Shown here one piece after another: positions 34,037 to 43,894 of a stretch of DNA of 64,000 nt. Within the stretch, counting starts at the first letter, position 1; each line of letters begins with the position of its first letter. The notes beneath the pieces were generated by a model that saw nothing but the letters and a program-made list of their open reading frames with translations, made no database searches and was not told the DNA's origin. This DNA comes from Actinoallomurus iriomotensis (GTDB lineage: Bacteria > Actinomycetota > Actinomycetes > Streptosporangiales > Streptosporangiaceae). Both the position numbers and the translations under genes were made by a program. The stretch is from positions 885,722 to 949,721 of the forward strand of contig NZ_BSTJ01000002.1 of the NCBI RefSeq assembly GCF_030269445.1. The letters are read 5' to 3'.

Positions 34037-35448
34037 TAAGGCCGGACGTCGATCAGTTCCACGTCCATCAGGTCCGCGAGGGCGCGGAGGTCGGCGATCC
34101 GGTGGCCGGTGCCGAGTGCCCAGTGGTGGGAGATGCCGGTGGCGCTCCAGGCGTCGGTCCACTCCCCCGGGTCGGCGCCGAAGTCCACGCGTGAGGTGGT
34201 GTTGCCGATCCGCAGCAGCGGGCCGTCGACGACCTCGCCCTCCGAGACGACGAACGCGAACCGGCCGTCACGTCCCTGCCGGAGGCCGAACGCGGTGACC
34301 GGGCCGTGCTTGACGTCGAACTCCACCGACACGCCGTAGCCCCGTTTGCCGTGGTAGACGCCGAGCCCGCGCAGCAGCGGCCGGCCGTCGCTGATGGCCA
34401 GGTGCGCCGGGCCGTCATGGCCCATCTCGACGTGCCCGCGCTCGAAGTCCAGCGCCTGGAACTCGGTGAACGAGCCGCCCGCGCCGAGCCGGTCCATGAT
34501 CAGCATGGCGAGCGAGGTGCGCAGCTCGTACTCCCCCGCCGCCGGGACGCCGCGCGCGGTGAGCAGCGAGGCGCCGAGGATCATGCCCGCGCCGAGCCGT
34601 TCGTGCACCTCGCCGTCCAGGCCCCGGTGGTAGTACGCGAGGCTGTCCAGCCCGAAGTCCTCCACGAGCCGGTCCAGGCCGACCGCGACGCGCGCCGCCC
34701 AGCCGAGGTCCTCCTCGTTCACCGACTCGTCCAGCGCGAAGACGTCCGTGGCCTCCTTCCTCTTGGCCTCGGCCTCGGCGTCGGTGACCTTCTCCACCCG
34801 CACCCGCAGGTCGTCGAACTCCAGGACCTCCACGTGGCCGCCGAACTGGGCCGGCACCAGCGTCAGGTCGGTCGCGACGTCGAGCATGCCCGGGTACAGG
34901 TGGCCCATGAGGCCGTGCCGTCCGTGCCGCAGCGCCCCGCGCACGCCGGCCGCCCGCACCCAGCGCGCGATCCGGTCCCAGGCCCGCTCGTCCTCCAGGT
35001 ACCCCGAGACCGAGCGGAACGGGATGCCGGAGCGCAGGAACGCGTTGGCCATCTCGGGCAGCGGGCAGGCGCCGCAGTAGGCCAGCCACTGCCCGGTGTC
35101 GAACGTCTCGTGGTCCATCGACTCGGTCGGCTGCAGGTTGATCAGCAGGACCGGCGCACCGCTGCGCTGGGCGATCGGCACGAGCATGGTCGCGGTCATG
35201 TACGTCGTGAGGAACCCGACGATGAGGTCGCAGCCCGCCGCGCGCAGCTTCTCCGCCGCCGCGGCGCCCTCGCGCTCGTCGGAGATGAAGCCGGCGTCGA
35301 CGACGTCGGCGCCCAGCAGGCCCATGCGCTCCGACACGCGTTCGGCGGACCGCCGCAGCTGCGGCAGCAGGTCGGGGAACTGCGGCCAGTACGTCCCGAG
35401 TCCTCCGGCGACCAGCCCGACGCGTACGCGTCGTTCGTTCGTGCTCAT
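34036..35448 (-). CDS. L-arabinose/L-fucose isomerase family protein
   Basis: A 470-aa cytosolic protein with the three-domain layout of L-arabinose and L-fucose isomerases: RVGLVAGGLGTYWPQFPDLL and DLIVGFLTTYMTATM (domain 1), GHVEVLEFDDLRVRV and AVGLDRLVEDFGLDSLAYYH (domain 2), and a beta-barrel C-terminus with GNTTSRVDFG and HHWALGTGH. It is divergent from canonical AraA. In this pectin-type operon a ketol isomerase for a side-chain sugar (arabinose or fucose) makes sense, but the substrate is inferred only. It has no signal peptide, unlike its neighbours. Confidence 0.75.
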   Translation of the reverse strand: MSTNERRVRVGLVAGGLGTYWPQFPDLLPQLRRSAERVSERMGLLGADVVDAGFISDEREGAAAAEKLRAAGCDLIVGFLTTYMTATMLVPIAQRSGAPVLLINLQPTESMDHETFDTGQWLAYCGACPLPEMANAFLRSGIPFRSVSGYLEDERAWDRIARWVRAAGVRGALRHGRHGLMGHLYPGMLDVATDLTLVPAQFGGHVEVLEFDDLRVRVEKVTDAEAEAKRKEATDVFALDESVNEEDLGWAARVAVGLDRLVEDFGLDSLAYYHRGLDGEVHERLGAGMILGASLLTARGVPAAGEYELRTSLAMLIMDRLGAGGSFTEFQALDFERGHVEMGHDGPAHLAISDGRPLLRGLGVYHGKRGYGVSVEFDVKHGPVTAFGLRQGRDGRFAFVVSEGEVVDGPLLRIGNTTSRVDFGADPGEWTDAWSATGISHHWALGTGHRIADLRALADLMDVELIDVRP

Positions 35449-35521
35449 TCGTTCTCTCCCTATCTTCGGTGACAGAGGCCGGTGACGGCCGAGGCTCGTG
35501 GTTCCCGAGTCTGCGTCATGC

Positions 35522-37666
35522 TCATATCGCCCGGCTGAGGCCTTCGCTGCGAACCGTCCACCTGCCGTCCGACGGGAACCCGGGCGCGGCGGTCTCCGGC
35601 CCCCGGTCCCATCCCGCGGCCATCATGGCGGCCGCGTACAGCAGGCCCCCCGCTCCGGGGAAGTACGGTGACGGCACCCCGGCGAACCCGCTCGCGGGCA
35701 GGCCGGTGTCGGTGAAGCCGAACCGTTCGTGGAGCAGGAAGTCGACGGCTCGGCCGGGGTCGCCGAGCCGCGCGGCGTTCATCGCCAGCAGCGGGAAGTC
35801 CCAGCTGTACAGATTGTCCACATCCCAGGTGGCGTAGACCTTCTGGGCCGTCGCCCGCATGGTGGGCACGTCCACGCCGTCCCCGGGCAACATGCCGTAC
35901 GCGGCCACGGGGTCGGGGTGGTTGGTGTTCCATTTGGTCCACATGTCCTGGATGCCTTCGTGGAACACGTAGACGCCGTCCTGCACGGGCAGGCGGGCAA
36001 GGCCGGCCAGGACGGCCGCGTACGTCGAGTCCGGAGCCAGGCCCAGGCGCCTGCGCCACCGCTGTGCGGTACGCAGGGCGAAGCGGCAGTAAGCCAGCTC
36101 GAAGGTCGGGTTGATCGTCGTCCGCGGATCGGGGCGCTCATTCGCGATGACCAGCGGTGGGCCGAGCACGTACCGGTGAGTCGCGGAGTCGTAGAACGCG
36201 TACGACGCCAGGAAGTCGGCGGAGGCGAAGACCACCTCGCGCCACTTCTCCAGGGTGCTCTTGTCGGGGTGGGCACGGTAGTCCAGTTCGGCGAGGAAGA
36301 TGGGATGCGGCTGCTGCCAGAGCAGCAACGCGTTCTGCAGACCGGGCGAGTCGAGTCCGGCCGGGGTCGTCATCTTCGGCCAGCGTGCCCCGCGATAGCC
36401 CTGGTCTTGTGCCCGGTCCCGGGACGACGCGAGGAAGTGTTCGTACACGGCCGCGCTGCGGTCGAGCAACGGCCAGCGGTTCCACAGCGCGTAGTGCGCG
36501 GCGTGCCACCAGTACATCTCCATGTGGAACTTGCCGTACCAGCCGTTGTTGACCAGGCCGGACTCCTGTGGCGGCCAGGCGCCCGCCTCGTTGACCGCCA
36601 TGGCGTACTGGCTCCGCACGATGCGGCGTTCGAGCTCCACCCACCGGGGGTCGGCGCTCTGTGACAGGTCGATGGCGCCGCCGGAACGCCAGAACCTCGG
36701 CCACCACGCCGCGGAGGCCGCCGACACCTCCGGTGCCGGCGGAGCCGGACGCGGCTCGTCGGGTGAGAAGCCGAATGACACCTCCAACCGCCGCGTCCGG
36801 CGGCCGTCGAGGACGTACCGGTGCGGGTGCGCCGCGTCGGTGGTCAGCTCACCGGGCCCCTGCCACACCAGCGACGCGTGGTACGTGGTCGCGTCGAGGC
36901 GATGGGTGATGTCGGCCCGCTGGGCACCACGGCGTCGCAGCTGCGTCTGATGCGCGTCGGGCCGGTCCCACACGCCGACGAACGGCGCGGAGAACTTCGA
37001 CCCGGCGGTGGCGTACGGGAAGTCGATGAAAACGGTCAGGCGGCCGGCGGCGACCAGGGGCGAGTCGACGCGTACCCCCACCACGTCGAGTTCGGGATGG
37101 CAGGCCGTCGTCACGGAGACCGGCACGCCGTCCAGGGCGAACGTACTGTGCAGGGTGCCGGACCACAGATCCAGCCGCTGGTGACGATCGGTCAGGTCGG
37201 CCTCCGCGGCCTCCCGGCCGTCGCCGCGAAGCAGGCGCATGCCGATGCGCGCGAGGTTGATCCGGTGCGGGTTCTCCCGTAGCCACTGGTTCAGCTGCGG
37301 GTGTTGCTTGTCGTCCGTCCAGTAGTAGACCTGGCGGCCGTGGGTGTCCCAGGCCGTGCCGACGTAGTCCGCCGGGGTCTGGCCGGGCGGCAACGCGTCC
37401 TCGTGCCAGCCCCAGTCCGACATCGTGGCGAAGGGCAGGAACGTCTGCAGGCCGGTGATGTCGGCGCCGAAGGCGAACCGCCCGTTGCCGACCTGGACCG
37501 GCAGATCCGGGTCGCTCGCGGTGCGTTCGATGTCATGCCGTCCGACCAGTGCGCGGCGGTCGATGGCGCCCGCCGCCGCGTCGGCACGCGCGGCCGGCGT
37601 CCCGGCGAGCAGGCCCGCCATTCCCAGGCCGCCCATGCCCTGCAGAACGGATCGACGTCTGATCAC
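35522..37666 (-). CDS. Tat-exported six-hairpin glycosidase-like protein
   Basis: A 714-aa protein with a Tat signal (MIRRRSVLQGMGGLGMAGLL). An N-terminal beta-sandwich (about 40-290) precedes an (alpha/alpha)6 barrel with WYGKFHMEMYWWHAAHYALW, QGYRGARWPKM and the acidic IQDMWTKWN region, related in layout to GH65/GH95-type proteins. I cannot assign the CAZy family with confidence. The GTG start overlaps the GH28-like gene stop by GTGA. Likely role: extracellular trimming of pectin side chains. Confidence 0.75.
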   Translation of the reverse strand: MIRRRSVLQGMGGLGMAGLLAGTPAARADAAAGAIDRRALVGRHDIERTASDPDLPVQVGNGRFAFGADITGLQTFLPFATMSDWGWHEDALPPGQTPADYVGTAWDTHGRQVYYWTDDKQHPQLNQWLRENPHRINLARIGMRLLRGDGREAAEADLTDRHQRLDLWSGTLHSTFALDGVPVSVTTACHPELDVVGVRVDSPLVAAGRLTVFIDFPYATAGSKFSAPFVGVWDRPDAHQTQLRRRGAQRADITHRLDATTYHASLVWQGPGELTTDAAHPHRYVLDGRRTRRLEVSFGFSPDEPRPAPPAPEVSAASAAWWPRFWRSGGAIDLSQSADPRWVELERRIVRSQYAMAVNEAGAWPPQESGLVNNGWYGKFHMEMYWWHAAHYALWNRWPLLDRSAAVYEHFLASSRDRAQDQGYRGARWPKMTTPAGLDSPGLQNALLLWQQPHPIFLAELDYRAHPDKSTLEKWREVVFASADFLASYAFYDSATHRYVLGPPLVIANERPDPRTTINPTFELAYCRFALRTAQRWRRRLGLAPDSTYAAVLAGLARLPVQDGVYVFHEGIQDMWTKWNTNHPDPVAAYGMLPGDGVDVPTMRATAQKVYATWDVDNLYSWDFPLLAMNAARLGDPGRAVDFLLHERFGFTDTGLPASGFAGVPSPYFPGAGGLLYAAAMMAAGWDRGPETAAPGFPSDGRWTVRSEGLSRAI

Positions 37667-40059
37667 GATGCCTCCACCGGAAAAACGACGGTGTTGATGT
37701 TGATGCCGTTGAAGAGATTCACCGCGACATAGTGCCGATCGACGTACCAGTACTGGTCGTCGTCGAGCGTGATCGGCCCACTCGTGAAAGAGCCATCCGG
37801 GCTCAGTGTCACCGGGATCGCCGTGGTGCTCCGGTCCACGAAGATCCGCACCGTGCCACCGCTGACGAAACCTGGATATGCCGCGAGGTCGACCTTGCCG
37901 CTGACCGTGAAGGTGTGCGCCGGGACCTTGGTGACCACGTTCGGATCGGCGGCGAGCCGGACATTCTCATCGCCGGCCTGTGCCGTCGTCTGATCGAGCA
38001 GGTTCAACGGCGTCGTGTTGTACACCGTCTCCGCCCCGGTGGAGGGGTCGATGTACTTCACGTTCTCCACGACCAGGTTCTTGATGTTCTTGTTCGCGTT
38101 GAAGGCCGCCTGGAGCGTGCTGGTCGTGTAGAAGACCGAGTTCCGGTAGCGGACATTCTCCACCGGCGAACGCGAGGCCGCGCTGGAGAACTGGAACGTG
38201 GCCTTGCCGGGGGTCATCGTCGGCGTGGTGTTGACGTCGTCGATGAAGATGTTCCGGACGGTCGGATTGAAGACGTCGGCGTTGGGGAACGACACGGTTT
38301 CGGAATAGTTGCCGTCGAGCTGAACCATTGCCGAGCGTGCCGCCTTCAGCAGGTTGTGCCGGAGATAGATGTTCTCGACCGCCCCGCCCCGGTACGAGTT
38401 CGTCTTGATCTTCAAGATCATCGCCAGCCCCGGTCCACCGAACTCGTTATGTTCGATGAACACGTTCCGGATGCCTCCGGACATCTCGCTGCCCATCGAG
38501 ACCGCAGCGGAGTAGGTGCCGATGTTGTCGTTGTCGTACACCGAGTCCCGGACGATGAGATTCTCGCTCGGCCCCCGGTGCAGCCTGCCGTTGACATTGC
38601 GGCCGGCCTTGATGGCGGCACCGTCGTCGCTGGTGGTGACGTGATTTCCCTCCAGGACGACGTTCTCGCAGGACTCGGGGTCGACCCCGTCGTCGTTGTT
38701 CCAGCCGGTCGCCTCGAAGTCCTTCGTCTTGTCGCTGTAGATGTCGAGGTTCCGGACCAGCACGTTCTGGGAGTTGAGCGGATGAACGATCCAGAACGGG
38801 GTGTTCCTGATCTTCACGTCCTCGATGAGGACGTTGCGGGAATGGTTGGTCTCGATGAACTGCGGCCGGAAGGTGGACTTCATGGCCACCGCGTCCGCCG
38901 GCGGCGGGACATGCTTGACCGTGTTCCCGTCGATCACCGGAATCGAGGCGGGCATATGCCCGTCGTCGGTGAACACGCGCTTCGTGATCGGCACATCCTG
39001 GAAGTTCATCTCGTTCAGAATGCCGTTCTCGCCGTACGGAGCGTCGAGGCTCTTGTTCTCCACCGACGGCTCGCCCCAGTAGCCCTTCTTCCAGGGCCGC
39101 CAGTTCCACATGTCCTCCTGGCCGTCCAGCGTCCCACCGCCGGTGATCGCGATGTTCGTCTGGCCGAGGGCGTAGATCAGCGGCGAGAAATTGTAGAGAT
39201 CGGTGCCCTCATAGCTGGTCAGGACGACGGGGTAGTACTCGTTGGTCTTGTTCCGCATGAACTTGACCACGGCACCGGTGTCGACATGCAGATTGACGTT
39301 GCTCAGGAGGGTTATCGCCCCGGAGTAGTAGGCTCCGTTGGCGTTCCGTGAGCCCCCGGCCGGGACGACGACGATCCCACCGCCGGCCTTGTGACAATCT
39401 CTGATCGCGGCCTCGATCGCATCGGTGTAGTACCAGACTTCCTGCGAACTCGCGACCAGCGGAGATGTCTTTTCCGCCGGGTCGCCGGCCTGATTGCCGA
39501 CATAGAACTTCTCGGTGACCCGTCGCACCAGCCCGGCGTATTTCGGGCTGGTGATGTCACAACGGTTGTCGTTGAATACCGGGGTGTTGGCGTTGACCGT
39601 CTGATCTATCTTGTCGTAGAGATCCTTGTTCCAGTACACACCGTCTTTCTGCTGGGCATGGGGGTCGCCGATCGCCAGCCGATAGGTGAACCGGCTCTGA
39701 CCGTCCTCCGCGGCGACCTGGAGCCGGTCTCCGTCGACCACCGCGCCCGACCGCTTCTCCTCGCCGTCCTTGTCCGCCACGACGTAGTTCTGCCGCGAGT
39801 CGTCCTTGGCGCGGATCTGCGCCTTGACCTGCTGGACGGTCGTACCGCTCCGGACGGTGACGGTCGAGGTCCCGACGCTCTCGATCCGGCCGGACGCATT
39901 CGGTTTGGCGACGACGACGGTCCCGCTGGAGCGGTGCGCCGTGGCGTCTCCCCTCGACTCGCCGGGAGTCGCCCGGGCCGCGCCGGGTGTGCCGGTCACG
40001 ACCAGCGCGGTCACGGCGAGCGCGACCGTCCATCGCCTGCCTCGGCCCCTCATCCGCAT
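37663..40059 (-). CDS. Secreted GH28-like polygalacturonase / rhamnogalacturonase
   Basis: A 798-aa secreted parallel beta-helix protein: signal peptide (1-30), an extra N-terminal region (about 40-200), the beta-helix core, and an added C-terminal beta domain. GH28 exo-enzyme features are present: WNNDDGVDPESC (Asp), TSDDGAAIKAG (Asp pair) and GSEMSGGIRNV, characteristic of exo-polygalacturonases. The GHG motif before GSE reads YSAAVSM, so the His is missing, and RIK reads KIK. It probably acts on the pectin or rhamnogalacturonan backbone. It is preceded by a GH106 gene at 34 bp and overlaps the next gene by GTGA. GC content is visibly lower than its neighbours. Confidence 0.82.
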   Translation of the reverse strand: MRMRGRGRRWTVALAVTALVVTGTPGAARATPGESRGDATAHRSSGTVVVAKPNASGRIESVGTSTVTVRSGTTVQQVKAQIRAKDDSRQNYVVADKDGEEKRSGAVVDGDRLQVAAEDGQSRFTYRLAIGDPHAQQKDGVYWNKDLYDKIDQTVNANTPVFNDNRCDITSPKYAGLVRRVTEKFYVGNQAGDPAEKTSPLVASSQEVWYYTDAIEAAIRDCHKAGGGIVVVPAGGSRNANGAYYSGAITLLSNVNLHVDTGAVVKFMRNKTNEYYPVVLTSYEGTDLYNFSPLIYALGQTNIAITGGGTLDGQEDMWNWRPWKKGYWGEPSVENKSLDAPYGENGILNEMNFQDVPITKRVFTDDGHMPASIPVIDGNTVKHVPPPADAVAMKSTFRPQFIETNHSRNVLIEDVKIRNTPFWIVHPLNSQNVLVRNLDIYSDKTKDFEATGWNNDDGVDPESCENVVLEGNHVTTSDDGAAIKAGRNVNGRLHRGPSENLIVRDSVYDNDNIGTYSAAVSMGSEMSGGIRNVFIEHNEFGGPGLAMILKIKTNSYRGGAVENIYLRHNLLKAARSAMVQLDGNYSETVSFPNADVFNPTVRNIFIDDVNTTPTMTPGKATFQFSSAASRSPVENVRYRNSVFYTTSTLQAAFNANKNIKNLVVENVKYIDPSTGAETVYNTTPLNLLDQTTAQAGDENVRLAADPNVVTKVPAHTFTVSGKVDLAAYPGFVSGGTVRIFVDRSTTAIPVTLSPDGSFTSGPITLDDDQYWYVDRHYVAVNLFNGININTVVFPVEAS

Positions 40060-40093
40060 GACCTCCGGTGCCGTGTGTCTCGTTCGTGTGTCG

Positions 40094-43000
40094 TCACGGC
40101 CGCACCGTGAGCCCGCTCATCTGCACGTTGGCGTTGACGGCGTCCCAGCTCTTGGTGATGCTGAGCCGCAGGTAGCGGGCCTTGACCGGGGTGAAGGTCG
40201 TCGTTCCGCCCGCCTTGGGGGTGTCGGTGGCGCTCGCCACCGTGCGCCAGGTCCGGCCGTCCGAGGACACCTGGACGTCGTAGTCGCGCGGCCCGTAGTT
40301 GGAGCGTCCGCCGACGGTGACCGAGCCGACGTCGACGGCCGCGCCGAAGTCGAGCCCGTACCGCACCGGGCGGGCCACGGTGGGTCCCTGGCCGGCGGCC
40401 CTGCCCCACGACACCCAGAACGTGCTGTCCGATCCGTCCACCGCGAGGGGGGCCGGGTAGCGGTCCTGGCTCGCGTCCGCGACCACGCGCGGGAACGGCG
40501 TGCCGCCGGGGTTGAGCGCCAGGTCGTCGGAGTGCCGCAGCGCCACTGTCGTCGTCGAGGTCAGCCCGGTGTCACTGCGCGCCGTCACCGTCAGGGTGTC
40601 CGTGCCGGTCGCGACGCCGGAGTCGCGCAGGTCGACGGGCACCGTCACCGAGCCGCCGGCCGGGACGGTCGTACGGTCCTGCTGCGGCGTCGCGGTGATC
40701 CCCGAGGCGGCGGACGCGCTGAGGGTCACGCCGACCGGCCGACCGGAGCCGTTGTGCACCAGCACGGTGGCGCGGTTGTACCCGCCCTTCGCCAGCGGCA
40801 GCGACGTCTCCAGCGCCGAGGCGGTCAGCAGCGGCCGGGTCCCGGCGTACGGCGTGAGCGTGACCGGCCCGAACAGCCCGTAGTCCATCGGCGTCCGCGA
40901 CGACGCGCCCGTACCCGGCGCGACCCGGACCGCGTTCAGCAGCGTGGAGGCGACTCGGACGGTGATCGTGTTGTCACCGGCGTGCAGGTACCGGCCGACC
41001 TCGACATGGCGCAGGTCGGCCTGGTCGAGCGGCGGCAGGTCGTGCCCGTTGACGTTCACGGTCACGGTGTCCACCGGGGTGCCGAGATCGAGGTTCGCGC
41101 CGCTGACGCCCGTCCACTCGTCGCCCAGGGTGACGTGTGCGGTGTAGGTGCCCCTCCCGGACACGTCCTTCAGGTCCGCGGAGTAGCCGTTGGCGGGTGT
41201 GATCGCCGACCAGGCCGGCAGTTTGCCGTCCGATCCGGCCTTGAGCGTGACCGGCCCGAGCTCCGTGTGCGCGGTGTCGCCAGGAAGGTCGGACTTGCCA
41301 GGCCCCCAGGCGTCCACCGAGAGCGACCAGTCGCCCAGCGCCGCCGGCTTCGGCGTGCCGGACGATGCGCTCGCCGTGTCCGGTCGCGCCGGCGCGCCGC
41401 GGAAGGTGGCGTCGTGCCGTGGCGTGACCGCGATGACCTCGGCGTCGTTACCGTTCAGCTGTATCGGGACGGTGACCGTGCCGTGCCCGGACGTGTAGTT
41501 CGTGATCGGGGTGATCTGCCCGGTCCAGGTGTCCAGCTTGTACGGTACGCCGTCACCGGTGAGGGTGAGCGTCTGCGCGGTCGCGGTGTTCGTCTGGTTG
41601 TACAGGTAGTAGTAGTCGGTCGGGCCGGCCTGTCTGCGGACGTCGAGGATCGCGCCCGAGTCGCTCCCCGGTGTGGCGGCGGGCGTGACGTTCAGCCGCT
41701 TCAGCGCGGCCGGCACGTCCTGCTCGCTCGCCACCCGCACGACGCTGCGCTGCCCGGCCAGCTGGGCCATCACGGACTTGAGCTTCGCGTCCCGGGCCGC
41801 CGCGTCGCCGGTGCCGGGCACGGTGCTCGGCAGGTCGCCGGCGATGATGACGGGCAGTCCCCGCCGCGCCAGCTCAAGGAGCTTCTGCGCGACGTCGAGG
41901 GGCATGGTCGTCTGGTCGTTCAGCAGCACCGCGTGGTACGCCGAGCCGTCGCCGAACAGGGCGCCCTTGTCGTAGGAGGCGTCCTTGCGCCGGAGCTGGG
42001 CCGGGCTGAGGTACTCATAGGTGTATCCGGCCGACGCCAGCGCCGACGAGCTCTGGATCTGCTTGTTCGCACCGCTTCCGGTGGTCCCGGTGCCGTTCAT
42101 GCCGAAGTCCTGCCAGTACACGGCCAGGTCGAACCGCGGATCGCCCTGCCGGAGCACGAGCTGCATGCGGGCCAGGTTGTCGTTGATCGACCGGTAGTCG
42201 GCCCAGTTCGGGCCGCCCTTGGCGCCCCACGCCTCGGAGTAGGAGGTGTTGCCGCCGTAGGTCATGCCGGGCCACACCTCCTGCGCGCCGGCGCCCTGTG
42301 GTCCCCTGGTCAGGTAGGGGAAGCCGTGCCAGACGACCTGGTTCACCCCGCCCGCGAACCCGCGGTACACCGCCTGCAGGTTCGAGGCGTCCGAACCCGC
42401 GCCGGCCGTCGACCCCCAGACCGCGCCGGAGAAGGCGCAGCACTCGTCGGATACCACGGGCTCTCCGGACAGGTGCGCTCCCGTGGCGACCACCCGGTAG
42501 TCCTGCACGTTGCTGTAGGCGCCGGTCGACTGCCCGAACGCGAGCGACTCGCCTTCGGGGACGTCGATGTGCGAGGCCGCGTCGGAGATGTCCACCGGGA
42601 CGCCGTACGGCTGGATGCGGGTGCTCATGTGGTGCTTGTGGGCCCACTGACGCAGCACGTCGAGCCGGTTGGCGATGTACAGGTCGCTGAGGGTCTGCCG
42701 GTAGTCGGTGCGGACGCGTGCGCCGAGGCCGTCGGCGAAGTCGAAGAACGGCCGGTCGGTGATGCCCTGGTCGCCCGCGCCGGCCAGCGCCGGGAGAACG
42801 TCGATCGGGGAGTATCCGCGCAGCTTCTGCCACTGCGCGACCATGCCGGGCGTCCACTTCTGGGTGCTGCCGAGTTCGAGGGAGTCCTCGAACAGGTCGC
42901 TGCTGCCCATCTGCGTGAGCAGCTTCCGCACGTCCGGGGTGAGGATGTGCTCGTCGTAGAAGTCCGTGGTCGCCTCGGCGCCGGCCTTGCCGAACGTGTC

Positions 43001-43894
43001 CAGGGCGTAGTTGGTGCCGGTGGCGGTGTAGCCGGACAGGGACTGGCCGGTGGGCGCCTGGTAGAAGGCGATCAGCGCGTAGGTGCTGTTCGCGTCGCCG
43101 GGAAGGTCGATCGAGAGGTCGCCCTGCGCGTCCACCTTCGAGGTGACGTCGGTGACGCCGGCCCGGTCGAGCATCCGGGGGGCGCTGGAGGAGTCGGCGC
43201 AGCCCGCGTCGGAGCACTTGGCGAGGAGGGCCGCGATGAGGGTCTTCTTCGCCCCCGCGGGCGGCGCGACGTTGACGTTCGCCGGCAGCGGCCCGGACCT
43301 GCTGGTGCCGCCGCGGTCGAACTCATGGGAGAAGACGATCTGCTGCTGCGCGGCGGGGTCGTTGACGTCGGTCACCGAGGGCACGGTCGCGGGCCAGCGG
43401 GGGCCGATCGTGAAGTCGAGGCTGAGTCCCTCCTTCTTGGCCGCCGCCAGCATCGTCCGCGTCTTGCTCGCCCACAGCGGGGTGCCCCAGCCGTACTTCT
43501 CCAGGAACGGGTTGGTGTTGTTGCCCGTGCCCTCGACGTTGAACGGCGCCACCTCGGCGCCGCCGCCCCCCGCCTTCTTGATCTGGTCGAGCTCGTCGGC
43601 CAGCTCACCGTCCTCGGTGTAGGCGAGCGGCTGCCACCAGCGGTACTTGGGCCGGACGGAGGCCGGAGGATCGGCGAAGGTGGCGCGGGTCAGGACGGGG
43701 GCGGCCGTGGCGGACGCCGGCGAGCCCTGCGTCGCTCCCGCCGGGACCGGCGCGACGACGGCCGCGGACAGGGCCAGGACGACCGCCCCCGCGATCCGCC
43801 CGGGGGCGCGTCTCAGGCCGCCGTATCTGACACTTCGCCGGAGCCACCGGCGGTCCCCCTTGCCGACGCGAACGCGTCCGCTCATCAAGGTCAT
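40094..43894 (-). CDS. Secreted GH106 alpha-L-rhamnosidase with C-terminal F5/8 module
   Basis: A 1266-aa secreted enzyme. The mature N-terminus ATFADPPASVRPKYRWWQP and ELDQIKKAGGGGAEVAPF is diagnostic of GH106. The large central part includes a jelly-roll with VTVNVNGHDLPPL and DYGLFGPVTLTPY. Then comes a NEW3-type domain (about 1010-1130), and an F5/8 type C module closes the protein (DGSDSTFWVSWG, SNYGPRDYDVQVSSDGRTW). GH106 enzymes remove rhamnose, including from rhamnogalacturonan. The ATG at 43894 overlaps the upstream stop (ATGA) with GGAAGGAA ahead; longer frames are shadows. Confidence 0.9.
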   Translation of the reverse strand: MTLMSGRVRVGKGDRRWLRRSVRYGGLRRAPGRIAGAVVLALSAAVVAPVPAGATQGSPASATAAPVLTRATFADPPASVRPKYRWWQPLAYTEDGELADELDQIKKAGGGGAEVAPFNVEGTGNNTNPFLEKYGWGTPLWASKTRTMLAAAKKEGLSLDFTIGPRWPATVPSVTDVNDPAAQQQIVFSHEFDRGGTSRSGPLPANVNVAPPAGAKKTLIAALLAKCSDAGCADSSSAPRMLDRAGVTDVTSKVDAQGDLSIDLPGDANSTYALIAFYQAPTGQSLSGYTATGTNYALDTFGKAGAEATTDFYDEHILTPDVRKLLTQMGSSDLFEDSLELGSTQKWTPGMVAQWQKLRGYSPIDVLPALAGAGDQGITDRPFFDFADGLGARVRTDYRQTLSDLYIANRLDVLRQWAHKHHMSTRIQPYGVPVDISDAASHIDVPEGESLAFGQSTGAYSNVQDYRVVATGAHLSGEPVVSDECCAFSGAVWGSTAGAGSDASNLQAVYRGFAGGVNQVVWHGFPYLTRGPQGAGAQEVWPGMTYGGNTSYSEAWGAKGGPNWADYRSINDNLARMQLVLRQGDPRFDLAVYWQDFGMNGTGTTGSGANKQIQSSSALASAGYTYEYLSPAQLRRKDASYDKGALFGDGSAYHAVLLNDQTTMPLDVAQKLLELARRGLPVIIAGDLPSTVPGTGDAAARDAKLKSVMAQLAGQRSVVRVASEQDVPAALKRLNVTPAATPGSDSGAILDVRRQAGPTDYYYLYNQTNTATAQTLTLTGDGVPYKLDTWTGQITPITNYTSGHGTVTVPIQLNGNDAEVIAVTPRHDATFRGAPARPDTASASSGTPKPAALGDWSLSVDAWGPGKSDLPGDTAHTELGPVTLKAGSDGKLPAWSAITPANGYSADLKDVSGRGTYTAHVTLGDEWTGVSGANLDLGTPVDTVTVNVNGHDLPPLDQADLRHVEVGRYLHAGDNTITVRVASTLLNAVRVAPGTGASSRTPMDYGLFGPVTLTPYAGTRPLLTASALETSLPLAKGGYNRATVLVHNGSGRPVGVTLSASAASGITATPQQDRTTVPAGGSVTVPVDLRDSGVATGTDTLTVTARSDTGLTSTTTVALRHSDDLALNPGGTPFPRVVADASQDRYPAPLAVDGSDSTFWVSWGRAAGQGPTVARPVRYGLDFGAAVDVGSVTVGGRSNYGPRDYDVQVSSDGRTWRTVASATDTPKAGGTTTFTPVKARYLRLSITKSWDAVNANVQMSGLTVRP

